A program made the position numbers and the translations under genes. A stretch of DNA of 64,000 nucleotides. Source: Triatoma infestans. Lineage: Eukaryota > Arthropoda > Insecta > Hemiptera > Reduviidae. The notes under the pieces were generated by a model. That model made no database searches and was not told the origin of the DNA. It worked only from the letters and a program-made list of their open reading frames with translations. The DNA lies in assembly GCA_011037195.1 (NCBI GenBank), contig JAAEAF010014559.1:1-64000 (forward strand), given 5' to 3'. Positions 32,470 to 43,490 of this stretch are shown here, in pieces. How positions within the stretch are numbered: the first letter of the stretch is position 1; every line of letters begins with the position of its first letter.

Positions 32470-33431
32470 ACTTTCTCTTACTCCTAGTAAGAGGAAGTAT
32501 TGTAATCGTGTCAAATTTTCGATATCGAGTTTTCACCGGAAACATCCGTTTCGAGATCCCCTGAGTGCAAAAAATTAGTTTCTAGGAAATGATCTGTGTG
32601 TGTGTAAAACAGTAGGTTATCTGTCAAAATTCCACAACCGGAAGTACAACTTTACTAGTTGTTTTTTTACATTTTTGAATTTTATCAAAAATGGCTCCAG
32701 CGATTTTCTTGGAACTTGGTATACAAAGAGCTACACATGCTTACAAAGAGTTACACTTGGTATACAAAGAGCTACACTTGGAACTACACATAAAAGAGCT
32801 ACAACTTTTTTTTTAAAACATTTCTCTGGGAAAATTCATTTAAGGGCAGTTATGGGGGAGGGTGGGGTTAGGTTATCATCTAATGTACTATTTCAGTTTA
32901 TTATACAATTCTGTCATCTATATAATGTTAATTAGAATTGAATATGTTGTTAAAATTCCACGTTTGAAACAAATTGATTGACCTGAAATGCTTTTACTTT
33001 ACCACTTTACTAAATGATTTTTTTTTTCACTTTTTCTCGATTTTCTCAAAAATTTCTCCGACGATTTTCTTGAAACTTCTTATATAAACTAAACATACAA
33101 TGATCTGCAACTTTTATTTAAAACATTTCTCTGGGAAAATTCATTTAAGGGCATTTTAAAGGGGAGGGATGGGGCTATGTTTTTCTCTAATGCTATCATA
33201 TAGTTGATTATACAATTCTATCATCTAAACAAAATTAATTAGAAATAAATAGATGGCCAAAATTCCAAGTCCTATGAAAATTAGTTAGCCGGAAGTGCGC
33301 ATTTACTGAACAGTTTTTTTTTTTCAGTTTTTGATGAATTTCATTAAATTTGCTACACTAACTATAAAATTTGTCAATTAAATTTTGAGAACTGGTGTAA
33401 GAGAAAGTTTATGTGAGTGTTTCACACCAGA
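32470..33431 (+). mobile_element. Full-length copy of the ~1 kb HINE-like repeat
   Basis: Reference copy of the main repeat family. The 5' end is a palindrome, ACTTTCTCTTACTCC TAG TAAGAGGAAGT. Next come ATCGTGTCAAATTTTCGATA, 'tttTCACCGGAAA', 'gtCCCCTGAGT', a short (GT)n tract, then several imperfect internal modules each holding 'ccgGAAGTgc', 'gattttcTtgaaact', 'aAAATTCATTTAAGGG' and 'attctgtcatcta'. The 3' end has GGAGTAAGAGAAAGT (here GGTGTAAGAGAAAGT), inverted relative to the 5' end, followed by a terminal hairpin GTGAGTGTTTCACAC and CAGA before a T run. Non-coding. Architecture fits a non-autonomous Helentron/HINE; no Rep-helicase gene is present in the window. Confidence 0.75.
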
Positions 33432-33920
33432 TTTTTTTTTTATTTAAATTTATTTTATCCTTAAAAATGTTTACTTTTTTTTTTTTTTTTAATATAATAG
33501 AATGGATGCTATTTCATTTCATTTCATTTTCTCATTTTAATAGATATATACAATTTTCTGCTTCTTGTCTGGTTTATATATGTTAAACAAATATAATATC
33601 TATCTATTTACTATACAAACACGTTTTTCATATGGATTACTGTTTATTGTGCCAATTCCACATGTAGTGTTATATTATTAAAAAGGTCATAATCAGAAGA
33701 TATAAACCAACCTTTTGACCTTTCAACCTAAGTATCTTTTCCTTTAGCTTCAAGAGTTCTACTTGAAATTAGTATCCCTGGAGGTTTTTTTTGCAACACA
33801 GCCGGTGAGTACTATTCTGTACTGATAGTAATTTAATTTAATATACATGAAAAATATATTGTATATAACATTTTTTATACTGTAACTTTTACATTTTAAT
33901 TAACAAATTTCTTTTTTGTT

Positions 33921-34150
33921 ACTTTCTCTTACTTCAAAATTGAATTTTCACCAGAAATACATATTTTGTGGTCCTCTGAATATGAAAATAAAAATGTTTT
34001 TATCCTTGGTGGTACGTGTGTCTGTTCTGTGTGTACGAATGTGTTAACAGAATTACTTCAAAAAACAAAAAGTCGCAGGAAACTTAATCTTGGTATTCCC
34101 ATTTAGCCACTACCAATCGCATTAAAAACAAGAAAATTTCGGACAAAATC
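33921..34150 (+). repeat. Degraded HINE-like repeat, 5' part
   Basis: ACTTTCTCTTACTTC followed by 'gaattttcaccagaaata', 'gtcctctgaa', a GTGT tract and 'cttaatcttggtattcc' blocks, matching the 5' third of the family. Confidence 0.55.
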
Positions 34151-35174
34151 CAAATTTTAAAAATGAATTCAGCCATCAGAAGCTTGTCTTCAAAATCCTA
34201 ATTTAATGCAGATTGACATTTTTTAATTTTATTTAATTAATTTTTATAGTTCATATCCATATAGCTCACAATTTATTTTGAAATAAATTTTGATTACCAA
34301 TCAACAAGCTAGTTTTGATATCGTAATTAATATTGTTCTTCTTGGTTTCTTGATTGAAATTATTGGGTTGGCTAGGGTATCGTCCGCATCGTTTTGGCAT
34401 AATGATAGGTTTTTTTTTTTTGTTGAAAAAATTGTAAAAATAGTGTTAATTAAAATAAACATTGTTTTAATGATAATGAAATGATTTACAAAGACTGTGG
34501 CAATCTTCACCTTTGCAAAAAGCCGAAAATAAATTCGGCATTTCCTCGTTTTTATAGCATAGTTTTGTTGGTGTTACATTAAGTACTACCTGTATACATT
34601 TTTTTATTATACTGCTAGGTGTTTTTTTAGACGAATTTAAAAAAAAAAAGTAGAAATTACACCACGGGCAGAGTGATGAATAATTTGAAGAATTTATCTT
34701 TATTTATCCTGGTATATAGTGGGCATTGGACTTTTATTTAGTATTGTTTTATGCAAACAAAAAATAAATACATTGCTGAATATAAAAAAAGTTTCCCCAC
34801 ATATAGATGGTACCCTCTCTGTTAATAAGGCAAAAAAAAGTCACAATGGAATATGTATTGTATTGAATTATTTCCTGTAATATTGCCCGACAGTAATTGT
34901 TAGGATGAAATAGTAATTTGAAATTAAAAAAAATGAAATAAAAAAAAAAGTGAATAGGAAAAATCATAAAAGCTCAACAATACTTAAATGCAGCATATCA
35001 TGTTGCAATTAATGAAAACAAAAGAAAAACTTTATTTAATGATTACCTTTTTTCATCTCTCACATTCTCTCTCGAATTTTCTATTATAATTATTTTTCGG
35101 ATGAAATATTTCAACGTTTGCACATTATTTGATGATTATTGGAGAACTGATAATTAACCAGTTTATCAGTATCA

Positions 35175-36380
35175 AAAACAACGGGTTAAACTCATCTCAT
35201 AGAGGGCAGATAAAAAATATTAAATTAGGGTAATAAAAGTAAGGGTGGCTAATGTTCGAAACGGTTTGCTAGCAGCTGTAGTAGACCAGTTATGAACGGT
35301 TGCCCCCTTTCACATGGTGTAAGGGACATTTTTTTAATTTCTAAATCACAAGAAGGAAACTATAAGATAGGATTTTCCAATATTTTATTTCCTAACGGAT
35401 CAAAATTATTATAAAAATTAACAATGTTGTGAAATCACAGAAAAAAAGTTCAAATACTCATTTGGATTTCAGACTCATCTTGCTGGTTGTGTATATAGAT
35501 CCCAATGAACACCAAAAACATTAAATTCGAATACATGTTATATAAGAAATATCCACAATAAAATAAATTTGGCGGCCTAAAAGGCCTTGTCAAAAAAACT
35601 AAACCTATCTTGTACTAACTAATAAAGGAATAAACTACTAATAACTACTTACAAAAATACTTCTGGGCATCCACAAAATCCTTAAACAACCGAACTTAGT
35701 AGTACACATGCGGCCAATTCGTCTTCTCATGTCTCTTTTTATTTTCGACCAGTGAATTCTATACTTTAGGTATGAACCATTTTATCACGCGGGCTCGCAA
35801 AATCTAAGGATTAGTTTACCTTAAAGTGGTGAAACCGTAAAGAATCTAAAATTTGGTAACCTCTCCAGCTATCGGTGATCACGGTAGTTCCCCGTTTAAT
35901 GTTTTTCGGCCAATACCCGCCGTAAAGTTGGGACATTTATCCACTACAGATAAAAAACACTTTTTGGTTGACCTATCTACGTATACCGCCAACTACCCAA
36001 CAGGACTTTGTTACTCTACCTCTGTCAAACTTTCTGCGCCCAAATGCGTTTTCATCCACCTCTACTATTGCGTTTGTCCCTCCAATCTTTCCGCTGTTCT
36101 CAATCAGCCAATTTAAAATTAAATTCCGATTTGTTTTTCAAAACAAAAGCCTTGTAAACATTCAATTACAAATGAAAATTTGTCAAACCTTAAGTTGTTT
36201 TGGGTTAAACTCATCTCATTGGGGGCAACTAATAATAAGTTGACGAGGTATACACTCTCCAACCCTTGGGATTACCACCAACTCTTTTCTAACCAAACAG
36301 TAAATTCCTTTTTTTAACTGCCTCCCCATGACATGATTTAAGGGACATTTTCAAAATTTCTTGATCAATAGTAACCCAGC
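35175..36380. repeat. Two direct copies of a ~190-base repeat, ~1 kb apart
   Basis: GGGTTAAACTCATCTCAT followed by a 'gggcA.taa' block, then after about 130 bases GCC(C/T)CC..., 'cacatgRtgtaagggacatttt', occurs at 35177-35365 and again at 36192-36360. The DNA between includes two overlapping short open frames (35853-36243) that I cannot assign. Confidence 0.4.
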
Positions 36381-36779
36381 ACTCACTAAGTACATACAGA
36401 TTCAAATAAATAGAATCATGGAATTTCTAAAAAGTTTATCTAGTTGTGGGAAACATGTGGCAGCAGTAGGAATCGTACAAATTTTAATAACACACCACTG
36501 GACAAGATAGTGCTAGTGTTAGTGGGCTGGATACTCAAATATCCTCGAAACACTCTAGTTAGGAAAAGGGGATTATGCCATAATACCTTCACAAAATTTG
36601 AATTATGAATCCAAATTTGAAATATTTTCTAGGGAAAAAACGATTTTTGGTTTTTTTTTGGGTGGTGGAACAATAGCGTCATGCTTTCCTCTAAAGTACC
36701 ACTTCAGTAATATAAATGGTTTTTACCAACTATATAATATTACTGCACATTAGAAGCATTGATAGAATCCTAAATTTGA

Positions 36780-37190
36780 AAAAAAAATGGCTTACCGGAA
36801 GTGCGAATTTGCAGAATAGTTTTTTTGGGGGGGAATTTTCTCGAAAACGGTTATAACAGTTTTCTTTAAATTTGGTATCCTTGCTGTATAGATAGAAACT
36901 TATTACTTTTATTTAAATATTTATGCTGAAAAAATTCTCTTATGTGGTTTCTTAGGAGGAATAGGAGACATTGCAGTTCAAATGTATTTGTTCCATATTG
37001 TTGGCCTCATTACAATGTAATCATTCTCTACCTGGCTTTGTTGTAGGTTGGCACTTGTCCAGTCGGCTACCTGTATATTTATGTTGCTGGACATACTAGC
37101 AATAATTTAAAAGAAAATTTTTCATTTTATATAATTAAAGTATTAAGAGTAGAAAGAAAATATTGTGTGAGTGTTTAATTACAGATTTTT
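36780..37190 (+). repeat. Degraded HINE-like repeat, 3' part
   Basis: ACCGGAAGTGCGAATTTGCA, 'attttctcgaaaacgg', 'tttctttaaatttggtat', and an end TGTGTGAGTGTTTAATTACA before a T run match the 3' modules and terminal hairpin of the family. Confidence 0.5.
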
Positions 37191-37384
37191 TTTTTAACTT
37201 AGAATTGCCCAAACTTTGTTAATATTGTATGTAAATACAGACACTAGGCACTTTGAAACTTGGTAAAGTAGTAAATTCTTAAATAGTAAATAGTAAATAT
37301 TGTTCCCCCAGCTAAGTGTAAAATAGTATCTTTCACTCTCTGTCAGCGATTCTCTCATCTATAGCTATTCTATACATGACACTT

Positions 37385-37842
37385 CTCTTGACAGAGAAAC
37401 TTCTATTAAAGACCTTGGCATTACGTTATGTACGAACTAACCTTTCAACCTACTTACACACTGGGCTATTAATAAAGTGAACAAAATGTTAGGGTTTATT
37501 CAGAGAACAACCAAACAATTTAAGGATCTTCAGGTAATGGTCACTTTGTACAATGTTCTGGTACGTCCTATTTTAGGATATTGTTCTACTGTTTGGTCAC
37601 CTTATAAGAAAACGGATATTGATGCTATTGAAGCCATACAAAGAAGATTTCTACGTCTACTCTGATATCGGGATACTGGAGTTTACTACTATACAGAAAA
37701 TACTATTCCCAAAAAGTACTTACGAGACTGACTATTTAAAATTTAGTACTATTCCCAGACTAATGGAATCAACAACGAACTGCAATGTGATATTCTCCCT
37801 ATATTTCACTTGTAGAATTTTAAAAATTACTTACTAAATTTT
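37385..37842 (+). pseudogene. Non-LTR reverse transcriptase thumb fragment
   Basis: The plus-strand frame (37477-37665) reads NKMLGFIQRTTKQFKDLQVM, TLYNVLVRPILGYCSTVWSP and AIEAIQRRFLRLL, which is the 'G...R......LY..LVRP.LEY.S.VW.P......IE.IQRRF.R' block just after the RT palm in CR1/Jockey-like LINEs. An upstream SIKDLGITL-type piece precedes it after a stop. A second frame (37619-37837) carries the continuation (IGILEF...) after a frameshift near 37660. About 100 codons remain. The downstream end overlaps the start of a locally duplicated segment. Confidence 0.72.
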
Positions 37843-37932
37843 CACTAGGAAAGGAACTATGATTGATGTGTATATTACAAATTTTTTATTAAGACTTGTA
37901 TGTTTATCTTCAATTATCATTATTTTAACTAC
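37693..37932 (+). repeat. Local duplication a, first copy
   Basis: About 240 bases starting ATACAGAAAATACTATTCCC recur at 38126-38366 with a few percent difference. Confidence 0.85.
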
Positions 37933-38125
37933 TTTTATATTATACTTACAACAACTTAAGAAAATATTCTAGTTTTATAGTAACTTATATTTTAGTAATT
38001 ACTTAGTCATAATATTAATGTGTCAACTGTTTTTAGTGTATAGATATTTAATTTTATATTTGATAACCTTGTAACTGGGTATATTTCAAATACATATTTC
38101 AAATAAATATGGGTATATTTCAAAT

Positions 38126-38366
38126 ACAGAAAATACTATTCCCAAAAACTACCTACGAGACTGACTATTTAAAATTTAGCCCTATTCCCAGACTAATGGA
38201 ATCAACGAACGAACTGCAATGTGATATTCTCCCTATATTTCACCTGTAGAATTTAAAAATTACTTACTAAATTTTCACTAGGAAAGGAACTATGATTGAT
38301 GTGTGTATATTACAAATTTTGTATTAAGACTTGTATGTTTACCTTCAATTATCATTATTTTAATAT
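38126..38366 (+). repeat. Local duplication a, second copy
   Basis: Near-identical to 37693-37932, offset 433-434 bases. The join at 38085-38126 contains repeated 'gggtatatttcaaatac', a likely recombination point. Confidence 0.85.
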
Positions 38367-38403
38367 TCATTTTAGTAAAAGTTTTCCTTTTAATATTCAT
38401 TTT

Positions 38404-38699
38404 AATAAAAGTGCAATAAGCTGTATCTATAAGCTGTATATGTGCAAGAAGCATTTCTTATTTACAAAAGTCATTAAAGTAACACACGAAAAAAATCCCA
38501 AAATATTGAGATAATCATGCGCACTTTTCGCCGATGCAGTTTGATCACCTGATGCTGAGGTGGTTCTGAAACTGAAAAATAAAGGTTTCCTACCAACAAG
38601 GCTATTTTTCATTATCGAAATATTTTGGTTGGCACATACATATTCTTTTCATGTTTAGATAATCTCAAAATATGTACTTCCGGAACAACTCAGTTCAAA
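38404..38699 (+). repeat. Local duplication c, first copy
   Basis: About 296 bases from AATAAAAGTGCAATAAGCTG to ACAACTCAGTTCAAAA; repeated at 39371-39671 with a 4-base insertion and about three substitutions. Confidence 0.88.
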
Positions 38700-38770
38700 A
38701 TCACGATAATCAGTTAAAACACGATAATGTGATCTTGAAATAATGAATTACTTTTTTGCTATTAAAAAAA

Positions 38771-38826
38771 AAGAAAAATCTGGTGTGAAAAACACTCATA
38801 CAATTGATTTTCTCTTACTGTAATTA
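38771..38826 (-). repeat. HINE-like terminal fragment, minus orientation
   Basis: ATCTGGTGTGAAAAACACTC followed by 'atacaattgattttctcttactg' is the complement of the family 3' end. Confidence 0.55.
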
Positions 38827-38990
38827 ATAAACTTAATGAAGAAATTTTTCTTTAAAATTACAACGTTGCAATATATGTTTAGATGGGCAGGCTATAAAAA
38901 TGGTGAAAAGGATTTTCACAATTTTACCTGAGTTGCCGCCTTATGTTGACGCCTTACTATGTTAAAACCAACACCGGAAGATCACTTTCT

Positions 38991-39190
38991 TTTCTTTAAA
39001 CAAAGTATATCAACTACTCATACAAAGTGCTACAAATTTTTATTTGAACATATCTCCGGAAAAATTCAATTAAGGCAACTTTTTGGGGGATAGATATGGG
39101 GAATATGGCTTTTGGGGGTTATGGTTTTCTCTAAAGATTTTAGTGTATAGATATTTAATTTTATATTTGATAACCTTGTAACTGGGTATA
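38991..39190 (+). repeat. Local duplication d plus b', first block
   Basis: TTTCTTTAAACAAAGTATAT through 'ttatggttttctctaaag' is repeated at 39837-39990. The following 'tttagtgtatagatatttaattttatattt' block (39139-39190) repeats 38032-38085. Both belong to HINE-like or adjoining sequence. Confidence 0.75.
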
Positions 39191-39370
39191 AACCTGTTTA
39201 TATGAATGAATGAATGAATCAAAAATAACCACCGTACTTGTTGGTTTTTAGGATATGTATGGCTCCCCGAATGCGATTATGTTGCTGCTCCACCAGGCAG
39301 TATCTTGATTAATAATCCTCAGTGTTGATTAAAGACAGTGTAAAAATCAAACATGCCAAAAATATTTCAA

Positions 39371-39671
39371 ATAAAAGTGCAATAAGCTGTATCTATAAGC
39401 TGTATATGTGCAAGAAGCATTTCTTATTTATTTACAAAAGTCATTAATGTAACACACGAAAAAAATCCCGAAATATTGAGATAATCATGCGCACTTTTCG
39501 CCGATGCAGTTTGATCACCTGATGCTGAGGTGGTTCTGAAACTGAAAAATAAAGGTTTCCTACCAACAAGGCTATTTTTCATTATCGAAATATTTTGGTT
39601 GGCACATACATATTCTTTTCATGTTTAGATAATCTCAAAATATGTACTTCCGGGACAACTCAGTTCAAAAA
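39371..39671 (+). repeat. Local duplication c, second copy
   Basis: About 98 percent like 38404-38699 by eye; offset 966 bases. Confidence 0.88.
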
Positions 39672-39702
39672 TTTAGTACGTTCACAATACTGCCTTTTAC
39701 AG

Positions 39703-39703
39703 C

Positions 39704-39740
<37 letters not shown>
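39703..39740. repeat. (AAT)n microsatellite
   Basis: About 12 AAT units. Confidence 0.9.
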
Positions 39741-39742
<2 letters not shown>

Positions 39743-39755
39743 CAAATTGTGTAAT

Positions 39756-40060
39756 AAATAGAATTTTTAGATTTATGAAATTGAGTTTTCACTGAAAATA
39801 CACGTTTTGAGGTCACCTAAATACAAAAAAGTGATTTTCTTTAAACAAAGTATATCAACTATTCATACAAAGTGCTACAAATTTTTATTTGAACATATCT
39901 CCGGAAAAATTCAATTAAGGCAACTTTTTGGGGAATAGGTATGGGGAATAGGGCTTTTTGGGGTTATGGTTTTCTCTAAAGTGCTATTTTAGTTCAACAA
40001 TGTGCTATAAAAATTCTGTCAACTAAATGATATTAATTCGAATTACATGAGTTGTCAAAA
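39756..40060 (+). repeat. HINE-like repeat fragment
   Basis: The GAGTTTTCACTGAAAATACA, 'cgttttgaggtcacct', 'aaaaagtgatttt' and 'ctccggaaaaattcaattaagg' blocks follow family order. It overlaps local duplication d' (39837-39990). Confidence 0.6.
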
Positions 40061-40069
40061 GTTTGAAGA

Positions 40070-40468
40070 AAATTCTAGTGGGAGTTTCAGGGGTTTAAAA
40101 ATAATAACTAAATGCTATTACTACTGCACTATAATTAATATATGTACACTTATGATTCTAAGGGACTTGAATTAAGAGATTAAGAGACAGGAAGAGAAAC
40201 TCAATGAGAGACTGAGAGATAGGCAAGTGCTGTTTGTATAGACTGGATATTTATCGTTGGCTGATCGCATGGAAGGTGTCTTCGCTCTTGAAGAAGGTGA
40301 TAGAATGGGGCCTCCACTGTCCTTTTTTCCTTCAATTAAGACCCCCTGCGGTAGGGGAAGTAGGATGGTGCTTCATCACCAACCCTTGGTTGGCTTCGTT
40401 TATTTTTATACGACCTTGGCGTGCGGATAGCGGAGAACTAATATAAGATGTGATATACCATCACATCA
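40070..40468 (-). mobile_element. Probable LTR, minus orientation, start at 40468
   Basis: On the minus strand, a purine run AGAGGAGGGGA is followed at once by TGATGTGATGGTATATCACA, the TG start expected for an LTR after a polypurine tract. About 60 bases in is a TATA-like GTATAAAAATAAAC, and further on a CACTTGCCTATCTCTCAGTC initiator-like segment. The distal (CA) boundary is not clear, perhaps near 40070-40140. Gypsy-type integrase remnants on the same strand lie at 43.5 and 47.4-47.9 kb and may belong to the same element or family. Confidence 0.5.
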
Positions 40469-40480
40469 TCCCCTCCTCTG
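40469..40480 (-). other. Polypurine tract
   Basis: The complement reads CAGAGGAGGGGA, next to the LTR start. Two perfect hairpins flank it: GATGTGAT/ATCACATC at 40447-40467 and AAATTTTCCG/CGGAAAATTT at 40484-40507. Confidence 0.45.
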
Positions 40481-40540
40481 AAGAAATTTTCCGTTGGCGG
40501 AAAATTTGGAAGGCGAAAGGTTGGAAAGCTAGCATTTACT

Positions 40541-40625
40541 GATGCCTTGACTTGGATATATGCAAATGTTGAATTTGCAGATGCCTTGACATGGTTGATA
40601 TGCAAATGTTGAATTTGCAGACGCC
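40541..40625. repeat. Two tandem ~40-base units
   Basis: GATGCCTTGAC(T/A)TGG followed by 'atatgcaaatgttgaatttgcag' occurs twice in a row, and a third partial 'acgcctt' begins. Confidence 0.75.
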
Positions 40626-40905
40626 TTCTTACGTAGGTGAGTCGCTTGATGCACGCGACTAGCTCAATTGCTGCTTAATCATGTTGTATGTGCAAGTGTG
40701 GGTCGACAATACTTGCAAAGTAGTAGGCATAGCAAATTGCTAAGTAGATTTGAGCAATCCTTATGTATTAAGGAGTCTCTAATTGATGTCCATTTAATAG
40801 GTCTGATGTATGTTGATCATTGCCTTTGTCTCTCTGTTACTTTAAGGAGGAAAGGATGAGAATGAGAAGCATCAAGTCCTTTCTTTTTCTCAATAATTTT
40901 ACCTT

Positions 40906-40972
40906 TCTATATAATATATATATATATATATATATACATATGTATGTATGTATGTATGTTTTATATATATAT
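40906..40972. repeat. (AT)n and (GTAT)n microsatellite
   Basis: TA dinucleotide tract followed by ATGT tetranucleotides and another TA tract. Confidence 0.9.
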
Positions 40973-41110
40973 AAAATTCATGTTAAACAAATACAGAAAT
41001 ACATAGATTTGAATTAATAAATAAAATTTTTCACATAAGTGAGTAAAATTTTTTTTTTAATTATAAATAATGTAATCGAATATATCATGATAATTTTAAG
41101 AACTTAACTT

Positions 41111-42388
41111 ACATACGTAACTAATTGGAATTAAGAATGACAAAGAAAAGTATAAAATACTAATAATAAAAAGGTGTAATTACATTTATAATTACAATCA
41201 ATTATGTAATTACATTTATAATAATAAATTAATCGAACATATTTGTTTCAATTAGGTGCTTTTTAGCGATATTAATTTATTTGTTCACATACGTAACTAA
41301 TTGGAATTAAGAATGACAAAGAAAAGTATAAAATACTAATAATAAAAAAGGTGTAATTACATTTATAATTATAATCAATTATGTAAATCGAACATATTTG
41401 TTTCAATTAGGTGCTTTTTAGCGATATTAATTTATTTGTTCACATACGTAACTAATTGGAATTAAGAATGACAAAGAAAAGTATAAAATACTAATAATAA
41501 AAAGGTGTAATTACATTTATAATTACAATCAATTATGTAATTACATTTATAATTACACAATTATGTAATTACATTTATAATAATAAATTAATCGAACATA
41601 TTTGTTTCAATTAGGTGCTTTTTAGCGATATTAATTTATTTGTTCACATACGTAACTAATTGGAATTAAGAATGACAAAGAAAAGTATAAAATACTAATA
41701 ATAAAAAAGGTGTAATTACATTTATAATTATAATCAATTATGTAAATCGAACATATTTGTTTCAATTAGGTGCTTTTTAGCGATATTAATTTATTTGTTC
41801 ACATACGTAACTAATTGGAATTAAGAATGACAAAGAAAAGTATAAAATACTAATAATAAAAAGGTGTAATTACATTTATAATTACAATCAATTATGTAAT
41901 TACATTTATAATTACAATCAATTATGTAATTACATTTATAATAATAAATTAATCGAACATATTTGTTTCAATTAGGTGCTTTTTAGCGATATTAATTTAT
42001 TTGTTCACATACGTAACTAATTGGAATTAAGAATGACAAAGAAAAGTATAAAATACTAATAATAAAAAGGTGTAATTACATTTATAATTACAATCAATTA
42101 TGTAATTACATTTATAATTACAATCAATTATGTAATTACATTTATAATAATAAATTAATCGAACATATTTGTTTCAATTAGGTGCTTTTTAGCGATATTA
42201 ATTTATTTGTTCACATACGTAACTAATTGGAATTAAGAATGACAAAGAAAAGTATAAAATACTAATAATAAAAAAGGTGTAATTACATTTATAATTATAA
42301 TCAATTATGTAATTACATTTATAATAATAAATTAATCGAACATATTTGTTTCAATTAGGTGCTTTTTAGCGATATTAATTTATTTGTA
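41111..42388 (+). repeat. Satellite-like tandem array, seven units
   Basis: Units start ACATACGTAACTAATTGGAA at 41111, 41287, 41442, 41646, 41801, 42007 and 42213, giving lengths of about 176, 155, 204, 155, 206, 206 and 176. Each contains a fixed part (GACAAAGAAAAGTATAAAAT ... GTTTCAATTAGGTGCTTTTT, AGCGATATTAATTTATTTGT). The length difference comes from a nested ~30-base repeat, AATTACATTTATAATTACAA TCAATTATGT, present in one to three copies. Outside the nested part the units are almost identical, indicating recent expansion or gene conversion. No open frame. Confidence 0.95.
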
Positions 42389-43490
42389 CAATATTATTAC
42401 TTTTGTACCTTATACGAGGTTTATTTAAATTATTTAGTTATGTTGAATTAGAGGCCTTTTTAAATTTAATTAACATTTATTTACTGTTATGCGTGCTTTT
42501 TGTTGCAACACATTGTCCTTTTATATGATGGTATATGTATTTAAATGACTCCGATAGTTCTATGTAGATAGTCGAGTTATTATTCCTTTATTTATTATAT
42601 TTATTTATTCATTTCTTTCTTATTGTATTTTTGTTTGTGTGTGTGAGTTTGCGAGCATAGCAGCTAGGATAAGGAAGGCGATCGCTAGGAAGGTGAGAAT
42701 TCTTATGGGTTTTAGGGTTAGACGTCATCGTAGAATTATGTGATCACATGCTTTGAATTCATTCACAATTTGAATCGTCGTAATTAAATAATTCTCGACA
42801 ATCTATAAGGCTGTTGAAAAGAAAAACGGTGTTCGAAACAGTACATTAAATTAAGTTAGTGTACCATGAGTTAGAAAGAAAACAGACGAACAATATAAGC
42901 ATATTAAGACAAAGGAAAACAAATGATATATGTAATGTAATCAGAAATAGTTAACTTATAAAAAATTATACAGCAATTAAGCAACTAAAAAAGCGTAATA
43001 ATCTTAGGCCTGTACACATTTCACTGAAGGATCCTAAAATAATAAAATGATAAAAGAGAGGAAACGGTTTTATAACTTACATAAAGGAGGGATCCTTTCA
43101 CTTACCACCTGGCTCAATAAACTGAGGTTATTGTAGCTTTAATCCTTTGCAGGTGATGCCGAATTACCTGCTGCCCAAGAGGTTGCTACATATCTGTGAG
43201 GGCTGTAATGTACAATAGAACCAAATGCGGCTAATCTGAAATGTATGATTTTTTTTAGAATATTTTCTATGTTTTGCGTCCTCTTTCTTTATTGCCGTTT
43301 TCTTAAATGAAGCAGCAATGTCGGTCGTCGGTACGTTTGTTCCTGAAATATCTGCTACCTGAAGGATCTTGTAAAACTTAAGAGTGTTTTTCCTAAAAGA
43401 AATGAAAGATTAGTTTTTTCTGTAAATGTTTAAATATTATCATTATTATTGTTTAAATTTTATTTTATTTTATTTTATTTCTTTGTTGTC
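42389..43490. other. No gene recognised
   Basis: AT-rich. It contains one 57-codon open frame without ATG ending at about 42742 with an Arg/Lys-rich tail (AARIRKAIARKVRILMGFR), probably chance, and a GC-richer patch at 43080-43220 with no assignable content. Confidence 0.35.

Noticed and set aside
41111..42388. CRISPR array
   Set aside because: Units are 155-206 bases with no unique spacers, no cas genes, and eukaryotic context; it is a satellite-like tandem array.
42570..42742. Short basic peptide with hydrophobic N-terminus
   Set aside because: No ATG, and the hydrophobic part is translated TTTATT simple sequence.
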